Positions 8,155 to 17,884 are shown, numbered from the stretch's first letter. The stretch: 64,000 nt of DNA from Xenophilus aerolatus (GCA_030418545.1 QAIB01000002.1:1-64000), one strand, 5' to 3'. Numbers and translations are program-made. Notes: generated from the sequence alone by a model not told the origin.

Positions 8155-8227
8155 ATCGAGTTCGAGCCAATATAGCAGAGCAAGGGCGCCCGGCCGCTGC
8201 CGCGCCGCCCGCCAGGAGACCCATCCG

Positions 8228-8995
8228 ATGCCCCATCGCCCGGTGCCCGTGCGCGCCGCCCTGATCCTCGCCCCGTGGGTGCTGTTGCTGCTGCTGTGGT
8301 ACGGCGTGCGGGCCAGCGGCCTCGTCAACCCGGCACTGGTGCCGGCGCCGCACCAGGTGGCGGCCAAGTTCCTCGAGCTGATGCAGGACCGCCTGCCGAT
8401 GGACCTCTGGATGTCCACGCAGCGCGTGTTCATCGGCGTGGCGCTGGGCACGCTGCTGGCGGTGCCGGTGGGCTTCTGCCTCGGCTGGTACAGGGGCCTG
8501 CGCAGCTTCATCGACCCGGTCATCAATTTCTTCCGGGCGCTGCCGCCGATCGCGCTGATCCCGCTGGTGATCGTGTACTTCGGCATCGGCGAGGCGGCCA
8601 AGACGGTGATCCTGTTCTACGCGTCCTTCTTCGCCGGCGTGATCGTGATGTACGAAGGCATCGCGCAGATCAGCCCGATCTTCGTGCGCGTCGCCCGCAC
8701 GCTGGGCGCGAACGACTTCGAGATCTTCGCCAAGGTGATCGTGCCGCTCACGGTGCCGCACATCCTCACGGCCATCCGCGTTGCGCTGGGCGTGGCCTGG
8801 GCCACGCTGGTGGCCTCGGAACTCATCGCCGCACAGCAGGGCCTGGGCGCGCTGATCCAGAACGCGTCGGCCTTCTTCCAGCTCGACATCATCTACGTGG
8901 GCATCATCTGCATCGGCTTCATCGCGCTTGCGATGGACCTGGTGCTGCGCGCCGTGAGCCGGCGCCTGGTGGCCTGGCAGGATCGGCTCGCATGA
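8228..8995 (+). CDS. ABC transporter permease, SsuC/TauC-type
   Basis: 255-residue inner-membrane permease with about six hydrophobic segments. The first (APWVLLLLLWYGV) is near residue 15, and the cytoplasmic coupling EAA-like loop ARTLGANDFEIFAKVIVP is in the second half. It belongs to the nitrate/sulfonate/taurine/pyrimidine-precursor importer group. An AGGAGA ribosome-binding site precedes the start. The stop overlaps the ATPase start (ATGA, 8992-8995). Substrate is unknown; the linked enolase-family and GMC enzymes point to a hydroxy or sugar acid more than to a sulfonate. Confidence 0.9.
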   Translation: MPHRPVPVRAALILAPWVLLLLLWYGVRASGLVNPALVPAPHQVAAKFLELMQDRLPMDLWMSTQRVFIGVALGTLLAVPVGFCLGWYRGLRSFIDPVINFFRALPPIALIPLVIVYFGIGEAAKTVILFYASFFAGVIVMYEGIAQISPIFVRVARTLGANDFEIFAKVIVPLTVPHILTAIRVALGVAWATLVASELIAAQQGLGALIQNASAFFQLDIIYVGIICIGFIALAMDLVLRAVSRRLVAWQDRLA

Positions 8996-9816
8996 ACGCG
9001 GCGCCCATGGACGCACAGGTGCGCGTCGCCTTCAGGGACGTGTCGGTCGAGTTCCCCACCGCGCAGGGGCCGATGCGGGTGCTCGACGGCGTGTCGCTGG
9101 ACATCCGCCAGGGCGAGTTCGTGTCGATCATCGGCCCTTCGGGCTGCGGCAAGACCACGCTGATGAACATACTGGGCGGCTTCGTGCAGCCCACCGGCGG
9201 GCAGGTGCTGCTCGACGGCCGGCCCGTGCAGGGCCCCGGCCCCGACCGCGGCGTGATCTTCCAGGAATACGGCGTCTTTCCCTGGCTGACGGTGCGGCAG
9301 AACATCGCATTCGGCCTCAAGCTCGCCGGCAACCACGTGCCCAAGGCCGAGCACGCCGCCATCGTCGAGCGCTACATGGGCCTCATGGGCCTGAAGGATT
9401 TCGCCGACCACTTCCCCAAGCACCTGTCGGGCGGCATGCGCCAGCGCCTGGCGATCGCCCGCGCCTATGCGGTGCGGCCACAGTTCCTGCTGATGGACGA
9501 GCCCTTCGGCGCGCTCGACGCGCAGACCCGCAGCGCCATGCAGGACCTGCTGCTCGACGTCCTGCAGACCGAGGGCAAGACCGTGATGCTGATCACCCAC
9601 TCGGTCGAGGAGGCGATCTACCTGTCGTCGCGCATCGTGGTGGTGACGGCGCGGCCGGCACGCATCCGGACGGTGATCGACGTGCCCTTCGGCTACCCGC
9701 GCGGCGAGAACGTGCACGAGGACCCGCGCTTCGTCGAGCTGCGCGCGCAGATCCGCGAGCTGGTGATGCAGGAGTACGCGGCGCAGGCGCGCCAGGGCGT
9801 GCGCCTGTCCGACTGA
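8992..9816 (+). CDS. ABC transporter ATP-binding protein, SsuB/TauB-type
   Basis: 274-residue nucleotide-binding subunit. Walker A GPSGCGKTT is at 48-56, the Q-loop is in VIFQEYGVFPW (around 91), the signature LSGGMRQR is at 145-152, Walker B FLLMDE at 165-170 and the switch histidine is H203. All catalytic motifs are intact. Start codon overlaps the permease stop, so the two are translationally coupled. It drives import with the permease upstream and the binding protein 44 bases downstream. Confidence 0.93.
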   Translation: MNAAPMDAQVRVAFRDVSVEFPTAQGPMRVLDGVSLDIRQGEFVSIIGPSGCGKTTLMNILGGFVQPTGGQVLLDGRPVQGPGPDRGVIFQEYGVFPWLTVRQNIAFGLKLAGNHVPKAEHAAIVERYMGLMGLKDFADHFPKHLSGGMRQRLAIARAYAVRPQFLLMDEPFGALDAQTRSAMQDLLLDVLQTEGKTVMLITHSVEEAIYLSSRIVVVTARPARIRTVIDVPFGYPRGENVHEDPRFVELRAQIRELVMQEYAAQARQGVRLSD

Positions 9817-9860
9817 GCGTCGCCCCTTCCTTTTCCCACTTCATCCAACAGGAGACACCC

Positions 9861-10865
9861 ATGGCCCTGCAGCGCCGAGCTTTCATCCGTACCGCCGTCG
9901 CGGCCTCCGCCGCGTCGGGCCTCGCGTTGCCCGGCTTCGCGCAGTCGCGCACCAAGGTGAAGGTGGGCTACCTGCACACACCGGCGGTGGATGGGCAGTT
10001 GTGGCTGGGCCTGCAGAGCGGCAGCTTCGCGAAGCAGGGGCTGGACCTGGAGCCCGTGCTCTTCACCACCGGGCTCGAGCTGTTCCAGGCCATGATCGGC
10101 GGCAGCCTGGACGTGCTGGCCACGGGCGCGGTGTTGTCCAACTTTCCGGCCCGCGGGCAGGGCAAGGTCTTCCTCATCAACGACGTCGAATACGCCACCG
10201 CGCAGCTGTGGGTGCGCGAGGACTCGGGCGTGAAGACCATCGCCGACCTGCGTGGCAAGCAGATCTCGACCACCACCGGCACCACCGCGCATGTGTTCCT
10301 CGACCGTGCGCTGCGTTCCGCCGGCCTGGACCCGGCCAAGGACGTGCGCCTGGTCAACCAGCGCATGTCCGAAGCCGTGACCTCGCTCATCTCCGGCGCG
10401 GTGCCCGCCGTGGCGCTGTGGGCACCCTTCGACTCGGTGGTGCGCGGCAAGCTGCCCGGTGCCCGCAAGATCGTCGACGCCTCGGCCTTCTTCCCGCAGG
10501 CGGCCATCGTGGGCGGGTGGGCCGCGCGCAACGACTACTACGAGAAGAACAAGGCGGTGCTCTCCAAGCTCATCGCCGGCTGGCTGCCTGCCAACGACCA
10601 GATCGTGGCCAACCCCGAGGCGGCAGCCGAGCAGTTGCAGAAGACGCAGTACAAGGAAGTGCCGCTGGCCGAGTTCAAGCAGCAGTTCAAGGCCTCCAAG
10701 TACTACTCCGCGGCCGAGTGGCGCGCCAAGTACGCCGACGGCACGGTGACGCAGTGGCTGCAGCAGGTGACGGACTTCTTCGTGCAGAGCGCCAACATCC
10801 CGAACGCCCTGAAGGCGCAGCAGTACTTCGACGCGTCGCTGTTCACGGGCCTGGTCAAGGCGTGA
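9861..10865 (+). CDS. ABC transporter substrate-binding protein (NMT1/SsuA-like)
   Basis: 334 residues. The N-terminus RRAFIRTAVAASAASGL with cleavage near residue 28 (GFAQ/S) looks like a Tat-type or Sec signal peptide with twin arginines. The mature part is the two-lobed NMT1/SsuA fold (KVGYLHTPAVDGQLWLGL, then TTGTTAHVFLDRAL). Preceded by AGGAGA. It is the periplasmic receptor of the importer at 8228-9816. Gene order permease-ATPase-receptor-GMC oxidoreductase suggests the imported compound is oxidised by the next gene's product. Ligand is unknown. Confidence 0.88.
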   Translation: MALQRRAFIRTAVAASAASGLALPGFAQSRTKVKVGYLHTPAVDGQLWLGLQSGSFAKQGLDLEPVLFTTGLELFQAMIGGSLDVLATGAVLSNFPARGQGKVFLINDVEYATAQLWVREDSGVKTIADLRGKQISTTTGTTAHVFLDRALRSAGLDPAKDVRLVNQRMSEAVTSLISGAVPAVALWAPFDSVVRGKLPGARKIVDASAFFPQAAIVGGWAARNDYYEKNKAVLSKLIAGWLPANDQIVANPEAAAEQLQKTQYKEVPLAEFKQQFKASKYYSAAEWRAKYADGTVTQWLQQVTDFFVQSANIPNALKAQQYFDASLFTGLVKA

Positions 10866-10923
10866 GCGCCATGGCTCGCAAGGGCAGGTCGCGCGGCGCG
10901 GGCTCGGACCCACGGGGCACGAG

Positions 10924-12531
10924 ATGAGCTCGGGCGAAGCGGCCTACGACTTCATCATCGTCGGCGCGGGCTCGGCAGGCTGCGTGCTCGCCAACCGGCT
11001 GAGCGCCGACCCGAAGCGCCGCGTGCTGCTGCTCGAGGCGGGCGGTGCCCAGCGGCACTTCTGGCTGCGGCTGCCGGTGGGCTACTTCCGGTCGATCTAC
11101 GACCGACGCTTCTCCTGGCAGTTCGAGGTCGAGCCGCAGGCCGAGACCGGCCACCGCCGCATCGTGTGGCCGCGCGGGCGCGTGCTGGGCGGATCGAGCG
11201 CGATCAACGGCCTCATCTACATCCGCGGCCAGCGGGCCGACTTCGACGACTGGGCCGCGGCCGGCGCCACCGGCTGGAGCTACCGCGAACTGCTGCCCCT
11301 GTTCAAGAAGTCGGAATGCTATGCCGGCGGCGAGAACGCCTACCACGGCGGCTCCGGCGAGTTGGGCGTGTCGGACCTGCGCAACGACCATCCCTACTGC
11401 GAGGCCTGGCTGGCGGCCGGCGCGCAGGCCGGCTACCCGGCCAGCGAGGACTTCAACGGCGCACAGGACGAGGGCCTGGGCGCCTACCAGCTCACACTCC
11501 GCGGGCATTGGCGCTGCGACGCGGCCACGGCCTTCCTGCGGCCGGTGATGCAGCGGCCCAACCTCACGGTGCGCACCGGCGTGCAGGTGACCCGGGTGCG
11601 CATCGAGCACGGCCGCGCGCGCGGCGTCGAGTGGATCGAGGACGGCCGGCCGCAGCACGCGCTGGCGGATTCGGAGGTGCTGCTGGCGGCAGGCGCGCTG
11701 CAGAGCCCGCAGCTGCTGCAACTCTCGGGCGTCGGACCGGCCGCGCAGTTGCGACGCCATGGCATCCCGGTGCAGGTCGACGCGCCGGAGGTCGGTGCCA
11801 ACCTGCAGGACCACTACCAGGCGCGCGTGATCGTGAAGCTGCGCGAGAAGATGTCGCTCAACGACCAGGTGCGCAGCCCGATCGGGCTGGCGCGCATGGG
11901 GGCGCAGTGGCTGCTGCAGCAGCGCGGGCCGCTCACGGTGGGGGCAGGGCAGGTGGGCGGCATGGTGCGCAGCGCCGTGGCCAGGGACGCGCGGGCCGAC
12001 GTGCTCTTCAACGTCATGCCCCTGTCGGTCGACAAGCCCGGCGATGCGCTGCATGCCTTCTCGGGCTTTTCCGCCTCGGCCGCGCAGTGCCGGCCCGAAT
12101 CGCGCGGCACCGTCGAACTGCGGTCGGCCGACCCGCTCGCACCGCCGCGCATCGTGTCCAACTACCTCACCGAGCCGCACGACATCCGCGTGCTGGTCGA
12201 AGGCCTGAAGATCCTGCGCGAGATCTACGACCAGCCCGCATTCCGGGGACTGACCACCGGGGTGGAGTACATGCCCGGCAACGCGCTGCGGACCGACGAG
12301 GACCTGGCGCGCTTCGCACGCGAGAAAGGCGGCACGGTCTTCCACCCCGTGGGCACCTGCCGGATGGGCAGCGATGCACGCGCCGTGGTCGACCCGTCGC
12401 TGCGGGTGCAGGGCGTGCGGGGCCTGCGGGTGGTCGATGCCTCGGTGATGCCGACCATGACGTCGGCCAACACCAATGCGGCGGCGATCCTGATCGGAGA
12501 GAAGGGCGCGGCGGAAATCCTGCAGCGCTGA
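10924..12531 (+). CDS. GMC-family FAD-dependent oxidoreductase (choline dehydrogenase-like)
   Basis: 535-residue glucose-methanol-choline flavoenzyme oxidising an alcohol to an aldehyde. The FAD-binding motif FIIVGAGSAGCVLANRL is at 10-26, the GMC signature GRVLGGSSAINGLIYIRG is around residue 80-100, and the catalytic pair is H474 (FHPVGTCRMG) with N516 (SANTNA), matching the His/Asn arrangement of choline oxidase-type members. It follows the receptor gene by 58 bases with only a weak ribosome-binding site. Many such genes are annotated as choline dehydrogenase by default; the context here argues for another polyol or hydroxy acid. It converges on the Bug gene with a 17-bp gap. Confidence 0.9.
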   Translation: MSSGEAAYDFIIVGAGSAGCVLANRLSADPKRRVLLLEAGGAQRHFWLRLPVGYFRSIYDRRFSWQFEVEPQAETGHRRIVWPRGRVLGGSSAINGLIYIRGQRADFDDWAAAGATGWSYRELLPLFKKSECYAGGENAYHGGSGELGVSDLRNDHPYCEAWLAAGAQAGYPASEDFNGAQDEGLGAYQLTLRGHWRCDAATAFLRPVMQRPNLTVRTGVQVTRVRIEHGRARGVEWIEDGRPQHALADSEVLLAAGALQSPQLLQLSGVGPAAQLRRHGIPVQVDAPEVGANLQDHYQARVIVKLREKMSLNDQVRSPIGLARMGAQWLLQQRGPLTVGAGQVGGMVRSAVARDARADVLFNVMPLSVDKPGDALHAFSGFSASAAQCRPESRGTVELRSADPLAPPRIVSNYLTEPHDIRVLVEGLKILREIYDQPAFRGLTTGVEYMPGNALRTDEDLARFAREKGGTVFHPVGTCRMGSDARAVVDPSLRVQGVRGLRVVDASVMPTMTSANTNAAAILIGEKGAAEILQR

Positions 12532-12548
12532 TCACGCGCGCAGGGCGA

Positions 12549-13523
12549 TCAGTTGGCCGTGATCTTCCGCTCCCGCACGATGGCGCTCCACTTGGCATCC
12601 TCCTGCTTCATGAACGCGGCCAGCTCGGCGCGGGTCGTCGGCTGCGGCGTCAGGCCGTGCTTGTTCAACGCCTCCTTCACGCCGGGGTCGGCCAGCACTT
12701 TCACGATGGCCTGGTTCCAGCGGTCCAGCAGGGGCGCCGGCGTCTTGCCCGGGGCCACGAAGGCGTACCAGTTGAGCGCCTCGAAGCCGGGATAGCCCGA
12801 TTCCGCCACCGTCGGGATGTTGGGCATGTAGGCGGGCCGCGTGAGGCCGGTCGTGGCCAGGGGAACCAGGTGACCGGCCTCGACCTGCGGCAGCGCAGTG
12901 GGCGGCGCCGAGAAGTAGGAGGCGATGCGCTGGCCCAGCAGGTCCTGCAGCGCAGGCGCGCCCCCCTTGTAGGGCACGTGGACCATGTCGATGCCCGCGC
13001 GCTGGTTGAAGAGCTCGCCGGCCAGGTGCGACGCCGAGCCCGCGCCGGTCGAGGCGAAGTCGATGCCGCCCGGCTTCTTCTTCGCCAGCGCCACGAACTC
13101 GGCCAGGGTCTTCACGCCCACGCCCTTGTGCACGACGAGGACGTTGGGGAAGTTCACGCCACCGGAGACGGGCGCAAGGTCCTTGAAGGGGTCGTAGCTC
13201 ACCTTCATGACGTGCGGCGCGATGGTGAGCGGGCCGATCGATCCGAAGAGCAGCATCGATCCGTCCGCCGGCCCGTTGGCCACGTCCTGGTGCGCGATGT
13301 TGCCGCCGGCCCCCGCGCGGTTGTCGACGATCACCGTCTGGCCCAGGTCGTCGCCGAGCTTCTTCGCGATCAGGCGCGCCGCGGCGTCGGCCGCACCGCC
13401 GGGCGCGAAGCCGACGACCAGGGTGACGGGCTTCTTGGGAGGAAAGTCCTGCGCGTGGCCGGCACCGGCCAGGCAGAGGGCGCAGGCGAAGGCGCTGGCG
13501 CGCAGCAATCGGCGCTTGTTCAT
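12549..13523 (-). CDS. Bug/TctC-family tripartite tricarboxylate transporter receptor
   Basis: 324 residues from the ATG at 13523, which has an AGGAG ribosome-binding site and a clean signal peptide ending GAGHAQ (about residue 24). The mature protein begins with the family's PPKKPVTLVVGFAPGGAADA and has the conserved VDNRAGAGGN and HVPYKGGAPAL ligand-loop segments. Bug proteins bind carboxylates in the periplasm. It is the last gene of the tcu cluster, 37 bases after tcuB, so citrate, tricarballylate or a similar acid is a reasonable ligand. No TctA/TctB membrane partner is in the window. Confidence 0.9.
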   Translation of the reverse strand: MNKRRLLRASAFACALCLAGAGHAQDFPPKKPVTLVVGFAPGGAADAAARLIAKKLGDDLGQTVIVDNRAGAGGNIAHQDVANGPADGSMLLFGSIGPLTIAPHVMKVSYDPFKDLAPVSGGVNFPNVLVVHKGVGVKTLAEFVALAKKKPGGIDFASTGAGSASHLAGELFNQRAGIDMVHVPYKGGAPALQDLLGQRIASYFSAPPTALPQVEAGHLVPLATTGLTRPAYMPNIPTVAESGYPGFEALNWYAFVAPGKTPAPLLDRWNQAIVKVLADPGVKEALNKHGLTPQPTTRAELAAFMKQEDAKWSAIVRERKITAN

Positions 13524-13560
13524 CGTGAGTCTCCTGGAATGGATGGGTGTCTTCGAGCGG

Positions 13561-14745
13561 TCAGTCGGCGCCGAGGCCGACCGGGTTGGGCAGGCGCTTC
13601 TCGACGGCGTGCCGCAGCAGCGCGGCGCTGCGGAACACGCCATGGGCGAACTTGCCGTAGGGCAGTGTGGCGAAGAGGGCCATCACGGCGCCCAGGTGCA
13701 GGCACAGCAGCAGCGCGAGGGCCGGCGTGCCGCGGCCGAGCCACAGCGCCAGGCCGCTGGCGCTGGTGAGGAACAGCAGGGCGATGAAGCCGCGATCCAT
13801 CGGCTTCTGCTTCGCGTCGCCGTGCAGCGGATGCCGCCGCAGGTTGAGGCGCCACAGCCCCGCCGTGCCGACCATCAGGCTCAGGCCGCCAACGACGCCC
13901 AGCAGCTTGGGCAGGCTCGGCAGCGCATAGGGCGCCGGCCAGCCGAAGGCGTAGTGGTAGAGCGTCGCCACGCTGGTGGCGGCGAAGCACAGCATGAAGC
14001 CGTAGAAGGTGAAGTGGTGGAAGCGCCTGCGCGCCAGCGTGTACGCGTCGTCTTCGCTGGGGCAGCCCTCGCCGTGGCCGCCGTCGAGGTATTTCAGGCG
14101 CAGCACCGCGTCGGCCGCTTCCGCCGCGGCAGGTGCGTTCGCCGGTGCGCTGCCGGTGGCGGGCGTGACGTCGCGCCAGAAGCGCCGCACGCCCATGGCG
14201 AGGGCCAGCGCCGCGAACAGGAACACCGGCGCGAACATGCCGACCAGCAGGTTGTGCGGAAAGATGCGGTAGAAGTTGCCGCCGGCCGCGCTGCCCCAGA
14301 GGCTGCCCGTCTTGGCGGCGCCCAGCACGAGGAACAGCGTCAGCGCCGCCACGAGCGCCAGCGAGAGCGTCAGCCCGTTGCGCCGGTACAGCGCGCCCAG
14401 CGCCGGTGGCCAGGCGTAGTCGGCGTAGGTCTGGCCGCGCACCTCGGCCATGGCCTGGGGCACGTTCACCGCGAACTCGTGCGGCGGTGCGTATTGGCAG
14501 GCATGCAGGCAGGCCCCGCAGTTGTGGCACAGGTTCGCGAGGTAGTGGATGTCGGCCCGGCCGAACTCCAGCCGGCGCGTCATGGCCGGGAAGACGGCGC
14601 AGAAGCCCTCGCAGTAGCGGCAGGCGTTGCAGATGTGCATCTGCCGGTCCACTTCCGCCTCGCTGGCGGACAGGATCGGGATGACGCGCGGCGGCGCATC
14701 GGCCAGCGCGGCGGCTTCGCGCGCCAGCGCCTCAAGCGTGGACAT
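13561..14745 (-). CDS. tcuB: Tricarballylate utilization protein B (Fe-S membrane electron-transfer protein)
   Basis: 394 residues. The soluble N-terminus carries two 4Fe-4S cysteine sets, C39/C42/C45/C49 ([11 protein letters not shown]) and C73/C76/C79/C83 ([11 protein letters not shown]). The rest is a multi-helix membrane part (about six segments from residue 125 on). In Salmonella, TcuB reoxidises the FADH2 of TcuA and passes electrons to the quinone pool; the same role is inferred here. The start codon lies inside the tcuA 3' end (14-bp overlap), so the two are coupled. Confidence 0.9.
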   Translation of the reverse strand: MSTLEALAREAAALADAPPRVIPILSASEAEVDRQMHICNACRYCEGFCAVFPAMTRRLEFGRADIHYLANLCHNCGACLHACQYAPPHEFAVNVPQAMAEVRGQTYADYAWPPALGALYRRNGLTLSLALVAALTLFLVLGAAKTGSLWGSAAGGNFYRIFPHNLLVGMFAPVFLFAALALAMGVRRFWRDVTPATGSAPANAPAAAEAADAVLRLKYLDGGHGEGCPSEDDAYTLARRRFHHFTFYGFMLCFAATSVATLYHYAFGWPAPYALPSLPKLLGVVGGLSLMVGTAGLWRLNLRRHPLHGDAKQKPMDRGFIALLFLTSASGLALWLGRGTPALALLLCLHLGAVMALFATLPYGKFAHGVFRSAALLRHAVEKRLPNPVGLGAD

Positions 14746-16156
14746 GGGCGGCCTCCCGGTTCTTCATCGCGGCGGCTGCGGCACGCGTGCCGGCGATGCG
14801 GCCGAAGGCCGTGCCGATGCTCATGCCCACGCCGGCGGTGTAGCCCTTGCCGAGCACGTTGCCGGCCATCATCTCGCCGGCCACGAAGAGGTTGGGGCTG
14901 GGCTGGCCGCCGAAGCGCACGGCGGCGGTGTCGTCCACCTTCAGGCCCAGGTAGGTGAAGGTGATGCCGGGGCGCAGCGGGTAGGCGTGGAAGGGGGCGG
15001 TGTCGATCGGACGCGCCCAGTGCGTCTTGGCCAGCGAGAGGCCTTCGGTGTGGCAGTCGTCCAGCGCCGTGTGGTCGAAGTGGCCGACCCGGCAGGCGGC
15101 GTTGTAGTCGTCGATGGTGCGTTGGAAGGTCGCTTCGTCCAGGTCGAGGCGGCGAGCCAGCTCGGGCAGCGTGTCGGCCACCGTGCCCGGGAAGACCGGC
15201 GGCATGAAGCGGCCCACTGCCTTCTGGTCGATGATCGAATAGGCCAGCTGGCCCGGCTGCTGCGCCACCAGGCGGCCCCAGATGGCGTAGCGCTTGGGCC
15301 AGAAGTCCTCGCCCTCGTCGTAGAAGCGCCGGGCCTCGCGGTTGACCACCACGCCCAGCGACACGCAGTCGATGCGGGTGCAGATACCGCCGTCGTACAG
15401 CGGCGCGCGGGCGTCGATGGCCACCATGTGGCCTTGCGACGGATCGCCGACCGCATCGGCGCCCGCGTCGATCATGTGTCGCAGCAGCACGCCCTGGTTG
15501 AAGCGCGTGCCGCGGATGAGGAAGTTGTCGGCCGGCCACTCGCCGCGCTCGTTGCGGCCCCAGGCTTCTCGCAGCCATTCGCGGTTGGACTCGAAGCCGC
15601 CGGCGGCGAGCACGCAGCTTTTGGCCGCGATGCGCTCGCCGGCTTCGGTGTGCACCGCCACGAAACGCTCGCCGTCGAGATCGACCGAGGCCACCGGCAC
15701 CTCGTAGCGGATGCGCACGCCCAGCCGTTCGGCGCTGCGGTAGTAGGCGTTGACCAGTGCCTTGCCGCCGCCCATGAAGAAGGCGTTGGTGCGCGCGACG
15801 TGCAGCGCGCCGGACAGCGGCGGCTGGAAGTGCACGCCGTGGCGGCGCATCCAGTCGCGGCAGTTCGACGAGGCGCGGATCACCAGGCGCGCCAGGTGCT
15901 CGTCGGTGAGGCCGCCGGTGACCTTGAGCAGGTCCTGCCAGTACTCCTCTTCGGGGTAGGCGTCGACCAGCACGTCCTGCGCCGCGTCGTGCATGCAGCG
16001 CAGGTTGCGCGTGTGCTGCGAGTTGCCGCCGCGCCATGCCTGGGGCGCCGCCTCGAGCAGCAGCACGCTGGCGCCGGCTTCGCGTGCCATGAGGGCGGCG
16101 CAGAGGGCGGCATTGCCGCCGCCGACGACCAGCACGTCGACCTGGGGATCGCTCAC
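14732..16156 (-). CDS. tcuA: FAD-dependent tricarballylate dehydrogenase
   Basis: 474 residues, starting at a GTG (16156) with AAGGAG seven bases upstream. It is a fumarate reductase/succinate dehydrogenase-type flavoprotein: the FAD motif [20 protein letters not shown] covers 7-26, and [11 protein letters not shown] and the C-terminal [16 protein letters not shown] region are typical of TcuA. The known reaction is oxidation of tricarballylate to cis-aconitate, which enters the TCA cycle; related enzymes may take other tricarboxylates. It overlaps tcuB by 14 bp and lies 78 bp downstream of a same-strand LysR gene. Confidence 0.9.
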   Translation of the reverse strand: MSDPQVDVLVVGGGNAALCAALMAREAGASVLLLEAAPQAWRGGNSQHTRNLRCMHDAAQDVLVDAYPEEEYWQDLLKVTGGLTDEHLARLVIRASSNCRDWMRRHGVHFQPPLSGALHVARTNAFFMGGGKALVNAYYRSAERLGVRIRYEVPVASVDLDGERFVAVHTEAGERIAAKSCVLAAGGFESNREWLREAWGRNERGEWPADNFLIRGTRFNQGVLLRHMIDAGADAVGDPSQGHMVAIDARAPLYDGGICTRIDCVSLGVVVNREARRFYDEGEDFWPKRYAIWGRLVAQQPGQLAYSIIDQKAVGRFMPPVFPGTVADTLPELARRLDLDEATFQRTIDDYNAACRVGHFDHTALDDCHTEGLSLAKTHWARPIDTAPFHAYPLRPGITFTYLGLKVDDTAAVRFGGQPSPNLFVAGEMMAGNVLGKGYTAGVGMSIGTAFGRIAGTRAAAAAMKNREAAHVHA

Positions 16157-16234
16157 TTCCTGTCTCCTTGTGGGGTGCAGGAGACTGTAGGCAGGCCGCC
16201 GCCGAAGCGACAGGCCGGATCCGGCAACGGGTCT

Positions 16235-17161
16235 TCAGTTTTCGAGAAGGGCAGCGCCCGCCCAGCGGCCTTCCCGGACGAGCGTGCGCGCCGTGTCGGC
16301 CAGCACCACGCGGGCCGCCAGCGCGGCGGGCGAGAGCTCGTCGTCGGACAGGCTCACCAGCAGGTTGCGGCGGCCGACGTGGGCGTCGGTGATGCGGCTG
16401 CTGCTCACCTCGTCCTGCGGCTGCCGCGCGAGGGCGGCGCCAGGCTGGATGGTGGCGCCGAAGCCGGCACGCACGGCGTCCATCAGCAGGGCGAGGCCGT
16501 CGATCTCGGCCACCACCTTCGGCACGATGCGCACGCGCTCGAAGGCCGCCGCGAGCGTGGCGCGCAGCCCATGGCCGGCGCTGGGCATGATCAGCGGCAG
16601 CTCGGCCAATTGCGCGAGGCGGACCTTGGCCGTGACCGGCCGCTGGGGCAGCTGCCTGGCGGCGAGCACGAACAGGCTTTCGTCCAGCAGCGGCTCGATG
16701 CTCCAGCGGCGCGGGGTGTCGGTCTTGAATAGCACGGCCAGATCGAGCTGGCGCGCCTGCAGCATGGTGGCGAGGTTGCCGGAGAGCGACTCCACCAGGT
16801 GCAGCCGCACGTCGGGGTAGCGCGCCTGCATGGCCTGCATCAGCGGAATGCCGAGCACCGCGGCCGTGGTGGGCGCCAGGCCCACGCTCACATGGCCCGA
16901 CAGGCGTGCCTGCTGTGCCGCGCGCATCGCCTCGTCGGCGTGGCGCAGCGTGAGCTGGGCCTGCTGCAGGAAGGCGAGGCCGGCGTCCGTCGGCGCGACG
17001 CCGCTGCTGCTGCGCCGGAGCAGCCGCGTGCTCAATTCACTTTCGAGCCGGCTGATCTGCTGGCTCAGTGCCGAGGTGACCACGCCCAGCTCGAGCGCGG
17101 CGCGGCCCATGCTGCGCAGCTCGCACACCTTCACGAAGTAGCGCAGTTGGCGCAGTTCCAT
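16235..17161 (-). CDS. LysR-family regulator of the tcu cluster
   Basis: 308 residues. The winged HTH starts at the N-terminus (MELRQLRYFVKVCELRSMGR, with SALSQQISRLESEL as recognition region), and the rest is an effector domain. The N-terminal half resembles TcuR/Nac-type LysR proteins. Unlike the usual divergent layout, it is on the same strand directly upstream of tcuA (78-bp gap) and 12 bases downstream of the SDR gene, so it sits inside a minus-strand run rather than facing its target. Control of tcuAB is inferred from position. Confidence 0.85.
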   Translation of the reverse strand: MELRQLRYFVKVCELRSMGRAALELGVVTSALSQQISRLESELSTRLLRRSSSGVAPTDAGLAFLQQAQLTLRHADEAMRAAQQARLSGHVSVGLAPTTAAVLGIPLMQAMQARYPDVRLHLVESLSGNLATMLQARQLDLAVLFKTDTPRRWSIEPLLDESLFVLAARQLPQRPVTAKVRLAQLAELPLIMPSAGHGLRATLAAAFERVRIVPKVVAEIDGLALLMDAVRAGFGATIQPGAALARQPQDEVSSSRITDAHVGRRNLLVSLSDDELSPAALAARVVLADTARTLVREGRWAGAALLEN

Positions 17162-17173
17162 GGGCTGCGGGCC

Positions 17174-17884
17174 TCACACCGAACGCGTGATGCCCCCGTC
17201 GATCCGGATGTTCTGGCCCGTGATGTAGCCCGCCTTGTCCGACGCCAGGAAGGCGATCAGCTCGCCCACTTCGGCCGAGGTGCCGTAGCGGCCCATGGGG
17301 ATGCGGGCACGGCGTTCGTCCTTCTCGGGCAGGCTGTCGATGAAACCCGGCAGCACGTTGTTCATGCGGATGTTGTCGGCCGCATAGCGGTCGGCGTACA
17401 GCTTGGCGAAGGACGCCAGGCCCGCGCGGAACACGCCCGACGTGGGGAAGGCCGCCTCGGGCTCGAAGGTGGCGTAGGTGGAGATGTTGACGATGGCGCC
17501 CGACTTCTGCGCCTGCATGATCGGCGTGACCAGGCGCGCGATGCGCACCACGTTCATCAGGTAGAACTCCATGCCCAGATGCCAGTCGGCGTCGCTGATG
17601 GCGAGCAGTTCGCCCTTGGGGCCGTGGCCGGCGCTGTTGACCACGGCGTCGATGCGGCCCCAGCGCGCCATCGCGGCGTCGACCAGGCGCTGCAGGTCGG
17701 TGTCCTCGCGGTTCGAACCGGTGATGCCGACGCCGCCCAGTTCCCCGGCCAGGGCCTCGCCCTTGCCCGACGAGGAGAGCACCGCGAGCTGGAAGCCGGC
17801 GGCATGCAGCGCACGCGCCGCCGCCGCGCCCATGCCGCTGCCGCCCGCCGTGACCAGCGCGACGCGGACGAGCGCCGGGCTCAT
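17174..17884 (-). CDS. Short-chain dehydrogenase-like protein with altered catalytic site
   Basis: 236-residue Rossmann protein of the SDR superfamily. The cofactor glycine motif is TAGGSGMGAA (12-21), NSAG is at 83-86, and the conserved serine is S135 (NISTY). The catalytic YxxxK is missing: the aligned stretch is SGVFR with S149 and R153 in place of Tyr and Lys. The C-terminal VLPGF and GQNIRIDGG segments are normal. I recall a subgroup of SDRs with the same Tyr/Lys loss, so it may be a distinct enzyme type or a non-catalytic protein. It overlaps the RidA-like gene by four bases. Confidence 0.82.
   Translation of the reverse strand: MSPALVRVALVTAGGSGMGAAAARALHAAGFQLAVLSSSGKGEALAGELGGVGITGSNREDTDLQRLVDAAMARWGRIDAVVNSAGHGPKGELLAISDADWHLGMEFYLMNVVRIARLVTPIMQAQKSGAIVNISTYATFEPEAAFPTSGVFRAGLASFAKLYADRYAADNIRMNNVLPGFIDSLPEKDERRARIPMGRYGTSAEVGELIAFLASDKAGYITGQNIRIDGGITRSV

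Noticed and set aside
8228-10865. Sulfonate or taurine transporter assignment
   Set aside because: Family is SsuABC/TauABC-like, but no sulfonate monooxygenase or taurine dioxygenase is present, and the neighbours are enolase-superfamily and GMC enzymes.
10924-12531. Choline dehydrogenase (betA) assignment
   Set aside because: The catalytic His/Asn pair is shared by many GMC enzymes, and no betaine genes (betB, betI) are nearby; substrate left open.
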